DNA of 64,000 nucleotides from Niabella sp. (GCA_017744715.1 JAGIAT010000006.1:1-64000), one strand, 5' to 3'; counted from the first letter of the stretch, positions 33,517-44,300 are shown. Program-made: numbers and translations. Notes: generated by a model not told the origin, from the letters alone.

Positions 33517-36216
33517 ATGAATAGAAAATTGCTGGTGTTTGCCATTTGTGCCGGTGCGCTTACCGCAACGGCGCAGTCTGAAGTTAAGAACTTACGTACC
33601 GAAAACAGGATCGACCCCATTGGACTGGATGTATTACAGCCCCGCTTTAGCTGGCAGCTGGAAAGTGGCAAACGGAATGTGGTGCAAACCGCCTACGAGA
33701 TCCGGGTGATGCAGGATAAAAACAATGTATGGAGCAGCGGAAAAATATCCTCGGATTCATCTGTGCACGTTGCATACAAAGGTGCCGCATTACAAAGCGG
33801 TGCAAAATACCAATGGCAGGTAAGGGTTTGGGACAATAGCGGAAAACCCGCTGCCTGGAGCCGGCCGGCAGGTTTTCAAATGGCCCTTTTGCAACCCTCC
33901 GACTGGCAGGCGAGCTGGATTATGCCGGGTTATGAGGAAGATGCCAGCATGCGGCCCAGCCCGATGATGCGCCGGGAGTTCAGCATTGCAAAAAAAATTG
34001 CCCGGGCCACCGCTTATATTACCGCACACGGGATGTATGAAGCGGCTATTAATGGAAACCGCGTAGGGGATGCCCATTTTACGCCGGGCTGGACCTCTTA
34101 TAAAAATAGACTGCAATACCAGACCTATGATGTGACCGGCCTGTTGCAGCAAGGCCACAATGCATTAGCGGTTACGCTGGGCAGTGGCTGGTATCGCGGT
34201 ACCATCGGCTATACAAACCATAACAACTTTTATGGAAAAGACATCGCATTATTACTGCAGCTGCAGATCGATTATACGGATGGAACAAAAGAGCTGGTGG
34301 TTTCTGACGGCTCCTGGAAATCATCCACCGGCGCCATCACCTATTCGGAAATCTATAACGGGGAAACCATTGATGCCCGTAAAGATAAAACCGGATGGAT
34401 GCGGGCAGGGTACAACGATGCGGGCTGGAGCGCTGTAAAAACAGCTTCCTTTGATAAAGCAAATCTGCTGGCTACCTATAATGAAACGATCACCGCGCAT
34501 GAAGTATTCAAACCCGTAAAGGTTCTGAAAACGCCTGCCGGTGAAACCGTGCTGGATTTTGGGCAAAACCTGGTTGGTTGGGTGCGTGTAAAGGCAAGGG
34601 GAAATGCCGGCGATTCCATAAAGCTGCTGCATGCAGAGGTATTGACCAAGGCTGGTAATTTTTATACAGAAAACCTGCGGGCTGCAAAGGCTCAGAACAT
34701 TTATGTGCTGAAGGGCGGCGAAACCGAGACCTTTCATCCGCATTTTACCTGGCAGGGGTTCCGGTATGTAAAAGTAGAAGGGTACCCGGGTACGGTGACT
34801 CCCGAAAATTTTGAGGCCATTGCATTTTATTCCGATATGGAGCCAACCGGAACCTTTACCACTTCCAATCAGCTGATCAACCAGCTGCAGCATAATATTC
34901 AATGGGGGCAAAAAGGAAATTTTTTAGATGTGCCCACAGACTGTCCGCAACGTGACGAACGGTTGGGCTGGACGGGTGATGCGCAGGCATTCTTCCGTAC
35001 AGCTTCTTTTAATATGGGGGTGAATAATTTCTTCACAAAGTGGCTGAAAGACCTCGAAGCCGATCAGATCGACGGCCGGGTACCGCACGTTATACCCAAT
35101 GTGCTGGGCAATAATGCCAACAGTGCCGGCTGGGCCGATGTGGCGACCATTATTCCCTGGCAGTTATACCTGGCTTATGGCGATAAACGTACGCTGGCTG
35201 CGCAGTATAGCAGTATGAAGAACTACGTGGAAAGCATTCGTAAAACCAGCAGGAATGATCTCTGGAACACGGGTTTTCACTTTGGAGACTGGTTGTTCTA
35301 TCGCCCCGGTGACGATAACGACGGCCGGTCTGCAGTAACCGATAAATACCTGATTGCACAGTGTTTTTACGCGCATTCAGTGCAATTGCTGGTCAATGCG
35401 GCTACCGTGCTGGGCAATACTGCCGATGCCGCTGCTTATACCCAATTATTGCAGAACATAAAAGCTGCCTTTGTAAAGGAATACCTGACACCTTCCGGCA
35501 GGCTGGTATCCAGTACACAAACCGCATATGTGCTGGCACTTCATTTTGATATGCTGCCCGAGGCGTTGAGGCAACAGGCGGCGGAACGGTTGGTTGAAAA
35601 TATCAAAAGCTATAACAATCACCTCACGACCGGGTTTTTAGGAACTCCCTACCTCTGTCATGTACTTACCCGTTTCGGCTATACGGATATGGCTTATACC
35701 CTGCTGTTACAGGAAACCTATCCTTCCTGGTTATACCCGGTAAAGATGGGCGCTACTACCATCTGGGAGCGCTGGGATGGCATTAAGCCGGATGGCAGTT
35801 TTCAAACCCCCTCTATGAACTCCTATAACCATTATGCCTACGGGGCTATCGGCGACTGGATGTACCGGAAAATGGTAGGACTGGATACCGAAGAAGACGG
35901 TGTTGGTTACAAGCATATAAAAATAAAACCGCATATCGGGGGTAATTTTAAGCAGGCTGCTGCATCTTTGAAAACCTACTATGGCCTTACAAAGGCCGGT
36001 TGGGAAATAACGGATGGCAATATTGTGATGGATGTAGAAGTGCCCGCCAATACCCGGGCAACGGTTTATCTTCCGGTGAAGGATGCCGCGGGTGTTACAG
36101 AATCCGGTAAACCGCTGTCTTCAATAAAGGAGATCACCGTGCTTGGATCCGAAGACGGGTACCTGAAAATTGAAACCGGATCGGGTAAATACCGCTTTAG
36201 TTTTCCGGGGAAATAA
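33517..36216 (+). CDS. GH78 alpha-L-rhamnosidase
   Basis: The 899-residue secreted enzyme would release terminal L-rhamnose from glycosides or polysaccharides. It has a signal peptide (MNRKLLVFAICAGALTATAQS), an N-terminal Ig-like domain (RTENRIDPIGLDVLQPRFSW), a lectin-like beta-sandwich (AYITAHGMYEAAINGNRVGD), and the (alpha/alpha)6 catalytic domain. The catalytic domain carries the acidic motif PTDCPQRDERLGWTGDAQAF and TTIWERWDG with the second catalytic Glu. A C-terminal beta domain ends the protein. ATG at 33517 begins the signal. TATTTTCG, one mismatch from the -7 element, lies about 45 nt upstream. It is not part of a SusCD locus. Confidence 0.93.
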   Translation: MNRKLLVFAICAGALTATAQSEVKNLRTENRIDPIGLDVLQPRFSWQLESGKRNVVQTAYEIRVMQDKNNVWSSGKISSDSSVHVAYKGAALQSGAKYQWQVRVWDNSGKPAAWSRPAGFQMALLQPSDWQASWIMPGYEEDASMRPSPMMRREFSIAKKIARATAYITAHGMYEAAINGNRVGDAHFTPGWTSYKNRLQYQTYDVTGLLQQGHNALAVTLGSGWYRGTIGYTNHNNFYGKDIALLLQLQIDYTDGTKELVVSDGSWKSSTGAITYSEIYNGETIDARKDKTGWMRAGYNDAGWSAVKTASFDKANLLATYNETITAHEVFKPVKVLKTPAGETVLDFGQNLVGWVRVKARGNAGDSIKLLHAEVLTKAGNFYTENLRAAKAQNIYVLKGGETETFHPHFTWQGFRYVKVEGYPGTVTPENFEAIAFYSDMEPTGTFTTSNQLINQLQHNIQWGQKGNFLDVPTDCPQRDERLGWTGDAQAFFRTASFNMGVNNFFTKWLKDLEADQIDGRVPHVIPNVLGNNANSAGWADVATIIPWQLYLAYGDKRTLAAQYSSMKNYVESIRKTSRNDLWNTGFHFGDWLFYRPGDDNDGRSAVTDKYLIAQCFYAHSVQLLVNAATVLGNTADAAAYTQLLQNIKAAFVKEYLTPSGRLVSSTQTAYVLALHFDMLPEALRQQAAERLVENIKSYNNHLTTGFLGTPYLCHVLTRFGYTDMAYTLLLQETYPSWLYPVKMGATTIWERWDGIKPDGSFQTPSMNSYNHYAYGAIGDWMYRKMVGLDTEEDGVGYKHIKIKPHIGGNFKQAAASLKTYYGLTKAGWEITDGNIVMDVEVPANTRATVYLPVKDAAGVTESGKPLSSIKEITVLGSEDGYLKIETGSGKYRFSFPGK

Positions 36217-36250
36217 TGGGATATTCCCATTGAACCAATTCGATAAGGTC

Positions 36251-36280
36251 ATCGTTTCCTGTCAGCAGGCAGGAAACGAT
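36251..36280. other. Perfect 11-bp inverted repeat after the rhamnosidase gene
   Basis: ATCGTTTCCTG and CAGGAAACGAT pair around an 8-nt loop. There is no T-run on either side, so it is not a standard intrinsic terminator. It may stabilise the 3' end of the rhamnosidase message or bind a regulator of the next gene. Confidence 0.5.
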
Positions 36281-36481
36281 CATGCCCCGCATTTTAGTTC
36301 CTGCATATACTACAAAAACGGTTGCCGCAATTATTGCCCTGCCAATGCGCCCGGCCGGCTTATGAATTCCGGAAAATCGTTGTTTTAGCAAACAGAAGAT
36401 CCGATGGATTGTATTTCCATGGAGGCAGGTCACCAAAGGACAATACGGTTATGTATACCAGGCAAACGAAAATTTTATAAT

Positions 36482-37294
36482 ATGAAACAGGCATTTTTAT
36501 GGATTGCACTGACGGTTGGTGTTTGTGCCGGATTCTGCCCCCAGGCACCGGCTGCAAAGCCGAAAACGAAGGTAATCGCTCATCAGGGACATTGGAAGCC
36601 ATCGGGGTCGACGAACAACTCGCTGGAATCGCTCAGACAGGCGGCATTCATAGCCGCTTATGGCTCGGAGTTCGATGTAAATATTACCTCGGACAATGTT
36701 GCTATCATAAGTCATGGTCCCAAATTGAACGGAATGGTGATAGAGACGACACCTTATTCGGCATTCAGCGAGATCCGGCTCCCCAATGGAGAACGGGTTC
36801 CTACCCTGGAACAATATCTCGAAGAAGGGAAAAAACATCCGGGCCTAAAACTTATCCTCGAACTCAAATCGGCTTCCTCGCCGGAGGTAGAGCAACGCTG
36901 GGTAGAGATCGTAACGGCAATGGTCGATCGGATGAAGATGCGCAAACAGGTGGAATATATTTCCTTCAGCCTTTATATGTGTAAAGCGTTATCAAAGAAA
37001 CATCCCAGGGTTCCGGTAGCCTATCTGAGGAATGAAAACCCAATGGCACCTAAAGACCTCAAAGCAGCGGGCATCAACAACATCGATTATAGTTATATCA
37101 CCATGCTTGCAAATCCGGACTGGTTCGCCGAAGCCAGGAAATTAGGCATGAAGGTTAATGTGTGGACGGTAAATGATGAGGAAACATTGCGCAGGTTGAT
37201 TGCCCTCGGCGCTGATTTTATAACTACAGATAATCCCCTGTTGCTTCAGGCGATCCTCAGCGGGGCAGGTAACAAAGAACATAATAAACCATAA
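36482..37294 (+). CDS. Glycerophosphodiester phosphodiesterase family protein, altered motif
   Basis: The 270-residue secreted protein has a signal peptide (MKQAFLWIALTVGVCAGF) and a GDPD TIM barrel. It shows VIAHQGHW, SEFDVNITSDNVAIISHG, VPTLEQYLEEG, LILELKS and VNVWTVNDEETLRRL ending with a GADFITTDNP loop. In typical GDPDs the first motif is HRG and the His after the beta strand is followed by Asp; here they read HQG and HG. The metal ligands E, D and E are kept. Activity toward glycerophosphodiesters may therefore differ. ATG at 36482 opens the signal peptide. Confidence 0.85.
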   Translation: MKQAFLWIALTVGVCAGFCPQAPAAKPKTKVIAHQGHWKPSGSTNNSLESLRQAAFIAAYGSEFDVNITSDNVAIISHGPKLNGMVIETTPYSAFSEIRLPNGERVPTLEQYLEEGKKHPGLKLILELKSASSPEVEQRWVEIVTAMVDRMKMRKQVEYISFSLYMCKALSKKHPRVPVAYLRNENPMAPKDLKAAGINNIDYSYITMLANPDWFAEARKLGMKVNVWTVNDEETLRRLIALGADFITTDNPLLLQAILSGAGNKEHNKP

Positions 37295-37400
37295 ACCGAC
37301 ATAAAAGACTTTCCTGTTCCCGTGCATGCACTAACCGGTCAGCCATTTAACCGATGCGGCCGGGCGGTATGACGCATGAAGGGTTCCGAAAAGAACCCGT

Positions 37401-38405
37401 TCACTCTACCAGGTAAATAATCCGCGTGGTTGAGTCTTTCCCATTGTATTGCTCAATAACCGGCGTTTTTACTTTGAGCTGTTTGGCGGCAACATAATTG
37501 TCAAGGGTTTTATAAGCCAGGTCTTTTATGGCCTGGTCGCCTTTAAAGGCCGCTTCGATGGTTTTGGATGCAGGCAGGCTGATCCGTTCTTCAGGGGTTT
37601 GCAGCTGGGGATGAAACCCGGCAGGTATTTCAACTGCGGCCGCCACATCGCTCTGCAATTCTTTCTGATCCGTTTTATAGAAAAGACCCACGCGCAGCGG
37701 GGAGGTTACACTGTCCTTTAAGGTATAATGTTCCAGGTGGTGAAAATGTGTGGTAAAAAAACTGGGCAGGTCGGCCCAAAGCACCCGCTGTTTAATGGCC
37801 ACATAATTGGTAAGCTGAAAATAACCTGTGGTAACCTGGGGCGCATTCCGGTCTTTGACCGGCGATTTTTCAATGATCAGTTTCAGGGCCTGCAATCCTC
37901 TTTCAAACTCAGCGCCTTTTTCTTTTTCCAAACTGTAAAATATATTGAACACATTCCAGGGCTTTTTTGAAGGCAGTGTAAAGGTCCAGGTAACAACGGT
38001 CGTATGATCATCCTGCTGTTTTAAATCGAACCGGGAATCGGCCTCAAATTTCTGGGGCTCCAGCAAGCTGATATGATGCGTAATCTGTTTTTCGGGCAGG
38101 AGGCCGGTCAGGGCAATTTTCCCTTTTCCGGACAGCAGGGCATTCCCCTCCCACATTACAGTAGTACCTACCTGTCCATCCGGCAATTGATTGGTGGTAT
38201 AACGGATGGTAGAATCGGATTGGCCCCAAACAGACCAGTTATTAAAATTTTGCAGCAGCACCATCTGATCATACACTTTTTTTACCGGGGCCTGAATCAC
38301 AATCGATTTTACCACCTCCTGTTTATCCGGTGCAAAAAAAGAAAGGGCAAATAATGAGATCAGCACAAAAAACAGGAACAGGAGGATGCCTCTGATAAAT
38401 TTCAT
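37401..38405 (-). CDS. SRPBCC and GyrI-like effector-binding membrane-anchored protein
   Basis: The 334-residue product has one N-terminal membrane segment (GILLFLFFVLISLFALSFF), an SRPBCC/START-like domain about residues 35-165 (KSIVIQAPVKKVYDQMV, NFNNWSVWG) and a C-terminal AraC-effector/GyrI-like domain about 190-334. A similar layout is common in Bacteroidota, and the proteins are thought to bind small hydrophobic ligands at the membrane. Target unknown. ATG at 38405 is chosen because the -7 element at 38424-38431 would lie inside the longer frame starting at 38426. Confidence 0.82.
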   Translation of the reverse strand: MKFIRGILLFLFFVLISLFALSFFAPDKQEVVKSIVIQAPVKKVYDQMVLLQNFNNWSVWGQSDSTIRYTTNQLPDGQVGTTVMWEGNALLSGKGKIALTGLLPEKQITHHISLLEPQKFEADSRFDLKQQDDHTTVVTWTFTLPSKKPWNVFNIFYSLEKEKGAEFERGLQALKLIIEKSPVKDRNAPQVTTGYFQLTNYVAIKQRVLWADLPSFFTTHFHHLEHYTLKDSVTSPLRVGLFYKTDQKELQSDVAAAVEIPAGFHPQLQTPEERISLPASKTIEAAFKGDQAIKDLAYKTLDNYVAAKQLKVKTPVIEQYNGKDSTTRIIYLVE

Positions 38406-38407
38406 GT

Positions 38408-38431
38408 GTATGCTTTTTGCATACAAAAATA
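38408..38431 (-). promoter_or_regulatory. -7 element TATTTTTG plus perfect palindrome
   Basis: On the minus strand, TATTTTTG (38424-38431) is an exact TAnnTTTG match. It is followed at once by GTATGC-TTTTT-GCATAC type symmetry (38408-38424; 6-bp arms, 5-nt centre), which ends 2 bp before the start codon. The palindrome overlaps the predicted transcript start, so it is a candidate operator or a leader hairpin covering the start. Confidence 0.5.
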
Positions 38432-38491
38432 GTTACTAACCTGTTGTGGTTGCCTGTTAAAGTAAACTTTGTATGGAAGCGTATAAGTGTA

Positions 38492-39052
38492 CTATTGTTT
38501 TTTATAATCCGCCGCTGCTTTTTGGGCTTTTTCAAAATCCAGGATCACCCCATTGATGCAGTACCGCAGGCCCGTAGGAGCAGGACCGTCGTCAAATACA
38601 TGCCCCAGGTGTGCTTTGCAACGTCCGCATTCTACCTCGGTTCGAACCATACCATGGGAGCGGTCTTCCAGGTAAATCACACTGGTTTTGCTGATGGGCT
38701 CATAAAAGCTGGGCCAGCCGCATCCGCTTTCAAACTTGGTATCGCTCTTAAATAAGGGGTTACCGCAGGCTGCGCAATAATAGGTGCCAATTTCTTTAGA
38801 CGTTTCGTATTTACTGGTCCAGGGGCGTTCCGTTCCTTTTTGCCGGGCGATATAATATACTTCTGCCGGCAGTATTTTTTTCCATTCGTCTTCAGTTAAA
38901 TTCACTTTTGAACTGTCGGAACGGGAATATACGGGGTTGTTATCTTTTTTCATATTTACTGAATCCGGTTTGGGGCCGGGTTTGGATTGGGAATAGCCGC
39001 AATGCTGAAATAACAGGCTGATGGTGATCAACAATACCGGTACATATTTCAT
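38492..39052 (-). CDS. msrB: Secreted peptide-methionine (R)-S-oxide reductase MsrB
   Basis: MsrB repairs methionine-R-sulfoxide in proteins. The 186-residue product has an export signal (VPVLLITISLLFQHCGYSQ), then the MsrB domain. Zinc ligands are in CAACGNPLF and CGRCKAHLGHVFDDGP, the substrate pocket in ESGCGWPSF, and the catalytic Cys in LRYCINGVIL (family RYCINS). The Cys in the signal region is preceded by His, so it is not a clear lipobox. It likely works in the periplasm. ATG at 39052 is fixed by the -7 element 20 nt upstream. Confidence 0.93.
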   Translation of the reverse strand: MKYVPVLLITISLLFQHCGYSQSKPGPKPDSVNMKKDNNPVYSRSDSSKVNLTEDEWKKILPAEVYYIARQKGTERPWTSKYETSKEIGTYYCAACGNPLFKSDTKFESGCGWPSFYEPISKTSVIYLEDRSHGMVRTEVECGRCKAHLGHVFDDGPAPTGLRYCINGVILDFEKAQKAAADYKKQ

Positions 39053-39072
39053 GGCGACATTTATTATTAAAA

Positions 39073-39080
39073 CAAAGATA
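39073..39080 (-). promoter_or_regulatory. -7 promoter element for msrB
   Basis: TATCTTTG on the minus strand matches TAnnTTTG exactly, 20 nt upstream of the ATG at 39052. It excludes the longer frame that starts at 39088. Confidence 0.55.
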
Positions 39081-39366
39081 CAACGCAAAATGTTTCGGGC
39101 GCGGGGTTTACAGGAAGGATGACGGCCCGCTGGTCGGTACAGAAAAGCCGATGAAGCTTCAGGCTACAACCCGCTAAAACCGGCAGTCCGGCAATAAAAG
39201 CGGTCTGGTTTTTATAAAAAAAAGCTATCTTAACTTTTGAAAAAGATAACCAAAAACCGGTCCGTATTTTTTTACAGGGATGTGCCCCTTGCAGACCAGG
39301 TTTAAAATAATGATAACCAAAGCCTCATGTTTTGGTTGCAAATATTGGGATGTGAATACCGTGCAG

Positions 39367-39924
39367 ATGCAGGAATGGCTTCAGTTAATTGCAGAAGGCA
39401 GTGAAAATGCTTTCCGGCAGTTATTTGATACGTACCGGCCCCGGATCTATACATTCCTGCTCCGGGTTACCGGCTCGGCAGATATTGCCGAGGATACCGT
39501 ACAGGAGATCTTTTTAAAGCTCTGGAAAGACCGTACAAAGCTGGTGCATATCGAAAACTTCAATGCTTACCTCCACCGGATGGCTCAAAACCAGGTCTAC
39601 AGCCGTTTTCGCAGCCAGGCAAAAGAGGCGCTGATCCTTGCGGAACTGAAAGACACCACGTTCAGCCCGCAGCATCCGGAGCATGCGCTGGTGTTTAAAG
39701 AAGTGCGGGAGCAGATCCTCGACCTTGTGAGCCAGTTGAGCCCGCAGCAACGCACTGTTTTTTTACTCAGTCGTGAAGCAGGCTTGAAGCATGAGGAAAT
39801 TGCCCGGAAAATGGGCATTACCGTGCTTACGGTTAAAAAACATATGTCTGTGGCACTGCGCACATTACGCAAAGAAATTGCCAACCGTTACAGCCTCCTG
39901 ATCTTACTATTATTAAAATATTAA
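39367..39924 (+). CDS. ECF RNA polymerase sigma factor, FecI-like
   Basis: The 185-residue sigma factor has region 2 (FRQLFDTYRPRIYTFLLRVTG, DTVQEIFLKLWKDR) and region 4 (LSPQQRTVFLLSREAGLKHEEI and MGITVLTVKKHMSVALRTLR). It is the first gene of a FecI/FecR/SusC/SusD set, in which SusC with an STN domain signals to FecR when substrate binds. ATG at 39367 gives a typical ECF length. Starts at 39280 and 39310 would add Cys-rich residues. The 310 bp upstream contain no gene. A pair of related words near 39207 and 39253 (around GGTTTTTAT and ACCAAAAACCGG) is an imperfect inverted repeat. TATTTTTT at about 39266 is one mismatch from the -7 element. Confidence 0.88.
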   Translation: MQEWLQLIAEGSENAFRQLFDTYRPRIYTFLLRVTGSADIAEDTVQEIFLKLWKDRTKLVHIENFNAYLHRMAQNQVYSRFRSQAKEALILAELKDTTFSPQHPEHALVFKEVREQILDLVSQLSPQQRTVFLLSREAGLKHEEIARKMGITVLTVKKHMSVALRTLRKEIANRYSLLILLLLKY

Positions 39925-39994
39925 AAAAAAGTTAAGAAACCGCTACTCCCTTCTTCCCGTTCCTGCGTCATAGTATGGTTAAACCAATTAAAAA

Positions 39995-41167
39995 ATGACA
40001 TCTGCAGCGGGAAGATTGACCGAGCTATTTAACAAACAGCTTGAAGGGAACTTAACGGAGGCCGAACGACAGGAGCTTTTTTCATATGCCCTGCGGGAGG
40101 AGCTGCAACCGGTTTTACGTAAACTGGTGCATGCTGCCTGGAACAAAACGGGCGAAGCCTCGGATCTTCCGCCGGAAAAGGCTGCAAAGATGCTGAAAGC
40201 GATATTCGCTGGTTCTACCCGGCCGGGCCCTGTGCACCGCAGAAGAACGGTTTGGATGCAGTGGACGGCAGTAGCGGCCGCTTGTATACTCGTTATTTTT
40301 AGTGCCGTTTTTTGGTATACCCGCAACCAAAAAACCGCAGGCCCCGCCGCAATTCCGGTAGCGCTCCAGGATGTAAAACCCGGAACCACCGGCGCGCTGC
40401 TCACCCTATCCGACGGTCGCCAGGTAGCACTGGACAGCCTGGGAAGCCATGTTATTGAAGATGGAAGCGGCGCCGAAGCCGTACTGAAAAACGGCCGGCT
40501 GCAATATGAAGGCCAAACGGCCGGTAAGCCGGTACGGCATACGGTATCCACGCCCCGCGGAAAGCAGTTTGAACTGGTGTTGCCCGACGGGTCAAAGGCC
40601 TGGCTCAACAGTGCTTCTTCTATTTCCTATCCTACTGCTTTTACCGGCCCGCTACGGGAAGTAAGTATCAGCGGAGAGGTTTATTTTGAGGTAACCAAAC
40701 AAGCTTCGGGCGCTCCGTTCACCGTTTCCTGTAACCACCAGAAAGTAACGGTACTGGGTACCCATTTTAATGTAAACAGCTACCCGGATAATGCCGAAGT
40801 AAAAACCACGCTGCTTGAGGGAAAAGTACGGGTGCAATCGGATCAGCATCCAGGCGAAAAAATACTGAACCCCGGTCAGCAGTCGATCGTTGCGGCCAAC
40901 GGGCCCATACAGGTTCAGGAAGCCGATATCGACCAGGTAATGGCCTGGAAAATGGGCTATTTCAATTTCTCCAATACACCGTTTGCAGAGATCATGCAAC
41001 AGCTGTCACGCTGGTATGATATTGATGTAAAATATGAAGGAAAGGTACCCCGGGTGGAGTTTGAGGGAAAGCTGAACCGCGCGGTGAATTTATCCCGCGT
41101 ACTGGAATTTTTTAAAGACTCCGGGATCCGGTTCCGGATGGAAAATAAAACGCTTGTTATCTATTAA
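39995..41167 (+). CDS. FecR-type anti-sigma factor
   Basis: The 390-residue product has a cytoplasmic N-terminal part that binds the sigma factor, one transmembrane segment near residue 95 (WTAVAAACILVIFSAVFWY) and a periplasmic FecR domain (VSTPRGKQFELVLPDGSKAWLNSASS, GEVYFEVTKQ). A C-terminal DUF4974 domain follows (MGYFNFSNTPFAEIMQQLSRWYDI). It receives the signal from the STN domain of the SusC encoded next. It starts 70 bp after the sigma gene and is clearly co-transcribed. Confidence 0.92.
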   Translation: MTSAAGRLTELFNKQLEGNLTEAERQELFSYALREELQPVLRKLVHAAWNKTGEASDLPPEKAAKMLKAIFAGSTRPGPVHRRRTVWMQWTAVAAACILVIFSAVFWYTRNQKTAGPAAIPVALQDVKPGTTGALLTLSDGRQVALDSLGSHVIEDGSGAEAVLKNGRLQYEGQTAGKPVRHTVSTPRGKQFELVLPDGSKAWLNSASSISYPTAFTGPLREVSISGEVYFEVTKQASGAPFTVSCNHQKVTVLGTHFNVNSYPDNAEVKTTLLEGKVRVQSDQHPGEKILNPGQQSIVAANGPIQVQEADIDQVMAWKMGYFNFSNTPFAEIMQQLSRWYDIDVKYEGKVPRVEFEGKLNRAVNLSRVLEFFKDSGIRFRMENKTLVIY

Positions 41168-41323
41168 TCTAAATATAAAAAAACCATGACATAACCGTTT
41201 CCCCGTAAAAGAGCTATAAATAAAATGCTGTCCCCGCACCACCAGGGACAGCCATTAATGATTACCAACAGAACAGATAGGCGTATCATGTTTCTTATTG
41301 TATAACCATAACGATACAAATGT

Positions 41324-44300
41324 ATGAGTTTTAATTTTTCTCCACGGAGTCGCATCCGGCGACCCCTTATTTTCAAAACGATCCTTATAATGAAATTGAC
41401 GGTCTTTCTTCTTTTTATTGCATGTTTGGAAGTAGGAGCCAGCGGGTATTCCCAAACCGTTACGTTCAATGGGCAGCGACAGACATTGCGTAAACTGTTT
41501 ATCACCATCGAGAAGCAAACAGGCTATTCGGTTCTTTATAAAAAGGAAGTGATGGACCGGGCGGTTCCTGTTACCCTGAATGCCCGGGAAATGCCCCTTA
41601 CAGAGCTGCTGAACCGGGTGTTTCATGATCAGCCGTTAAAGTACACCATCGAGAACCGGACCATTTTTATTACGGCAAAACCCGAAAATGAAACCACCGA
41701 AGTTACCCGCCGTCCGGCTCCCGTTGTAACTGAGGCACCGGTGGTTGTTAGTAATGTAGACATACGGGGTACGGTAAAAAGTACGGAGGGTACCCCTGTA
41801 ACAGGCGCCAGTGTTGTAATACGCGGCACCAGCAGGGGAACCACTACAAACGAAGACGGCGCTTTCTCTTTAACGAATGTGGCCATTGGCGCCGTTTTGG
41901 AAATATCGGCTACCGGCTTTAAAACGGCGGATCATAAAATTACAGCCGCCGGTTTTATAACCATAACCCTCGAAAAGCAGGTAAAGGATATGGATGAGGT
42001 AAAGATTGTGACCACCGGGTATCAAAACCTGGACCGCAAATTGTTTACCGGCTCCAGCAGTAAATTACTGGCGAAGGATGCCGAACGCAGCGGTGTTCCG
42101 GATATTACACGCATGCTCGAAGGGCAGGTAGCCGGTGTGTCTGTTCAAAACGTATCCGGTACGTTTGGTGCCGCCCCAAAGCTGCGCATCCGCGGTGCAA
42201 CTTCATTATCCGGGGACAATAAACCCCTTTGGGTGGTGGATGGCATCATCCTGGAAGACGTGGTAAACATCTCCAATGAAGCATTATCTACCGGCGACGC
42301 CAATACCCTGATCGGGTCTTCGGTTGCAGGATTAAACCCGGATGATATTGAGTCGTTCACCATATTAAAAGACGCGGCCGCCACGGCACTTTATGGAGCA
42401 AGGGCCATGAATGGAGTGATCGTTGTAACCACAAAAAAGGGAAGGAATACAGAGGGTAAGGCCAATATCAACTATTCCTCCACGTTTACCACGTACATTA
42501 AACCCAATTACAGCCAGTTTGATATTATGAACTCGGCCGAACAAATGTCTGTATTGCTGGAACTGGAGAACAAAGGTTATTTCAATCACAGCAGGGTATC
42601 ACGTAGTAAAGACGGGGGTATTTTTTATAAAATGTACAACCTGATGTATGACTATGATGAAAACGCAGGCACCTTTGCCCTCAAAAATACCCTGGATGAC
42701 CGGCTGAACTTTTTGCAGCGGTATGCCCGTGCCAATACGGATTGGTTTGATGTGTTGTTTAAAAATTCACTGTTGCAGGAGCATTCGCTGAGTGTTACTT
42801 CCGGATCGGCCCGTTCACAGAACTATTTTTCTACCAGCTTTATGAACGATAACGGCCAAACCATTGCGGACCGGGTAAAACGTTATACCGCCAATTTCCG
42901 GAACAACTTCCGGGTAAATAATAAACTGAGTTTTGAATTTATTGCAAATGCTTCCATCCGTGACCAGCGGGCGCCCGGCACCCTTACGCGTCAATCTGAC
43001 CCGGTAAACGGAAAATATTCAAGAGACTTTGATATCAACCCGTATTCCTATGCACTCAATACCAGCCGGCTGATTACGCCCTATGATGAGAAGGGCGATC
43101 CGGAATATTTTGTACTGAATTATGCGCCGTTCAATATCATCAATGAGATGAGCAAAAATTACCTGGAGTTGACCATGCTGGATCTGAAAGTGCAGGGCGG
43201 TATCCGGTATAAGATCATTCCGCAATTAACCTATTCGCTGGACGCGTCGTACCGGTATGCCACTACCAGCAGGAAGCATTACATTAAAGAGGGATCAAAT
43301 ATGGCCGAATCGTTCCGGGCCAACGGAGATGCATCCGTTGCCGATAATAATAATCAGCTGTACAAGGATCCGGATAACCCGAATGCGTTGCCTGTGGTGG
43401 TTTTGCCCGAGGGCGGATTTTATAATCTTACGGAGAATGGCATCAAAAACTATTATTTAAGAAATAACCTGGAATACAATGCCACGTTTAACAACATTCA
43501 TAAAGTAAACCTGTTCGGCTCTATGGAGCTTCGCTATACCGACCGGCAGAACAGCAATTTTATGGGCGTTGCCTACCAGTATGAAAACGGCGGTCTGGTA
43601 AATCCAAACTACCGCTTCTTTAAAAAGATGATCGAAGGCGGCGATGCTTATTTTGGAATGGATTATAAGTATGACCGTTTTGTGGCCGGCATGTTTCGGG
43701 GCGCCTATTCCCTCAAAGACCGGTACAGCATCAACGCTACGGCACGCTATGACGGCTCTAATTTAATGGGACGCAGTACCGTGGCCCGCTGGCTGCCCAC
43801 CTGGAACGTTTCCGGGGCCTGGGATATTGACCAGGAAGACTTTTTCGATCAGGGAAATCCGATCTTATCGGCAGCGCGGTTGAGGGCTACCTATGGCCTG
43901 GTGGCCAGCATGGGTAATGCATCTAACTCTTCGGCCGTTTATTACAACCGCATCACCTACCGCCCTTATGAAACGGAGAAGGAAGCCGCTATTTACATCA
44001 GCAGTCTGGAAAACTCGGAGCTTACCTGGGAAAAATTATATGAGCTGAACCTGGGAACCGATTTATCGTTCTTCCGGAATAACCTCGATCTTACCGTAGA
44101 TGTATACAAGCGTCATATTTTTGATCTGATCGGCTCAATCCGGACATCCGGTATTGGCGGACAGTTTACAAAATCTGCGAACTATGGCAAAATGGAAGCC
44201 CATGGAGTAGAGGTTACGCTGGGCGGATACCCGGTAAACAGAACGGATGGTTTTAAATGGCGTACCCAGTTCAATTTTGCAATCAATAAGAATAAGATTA

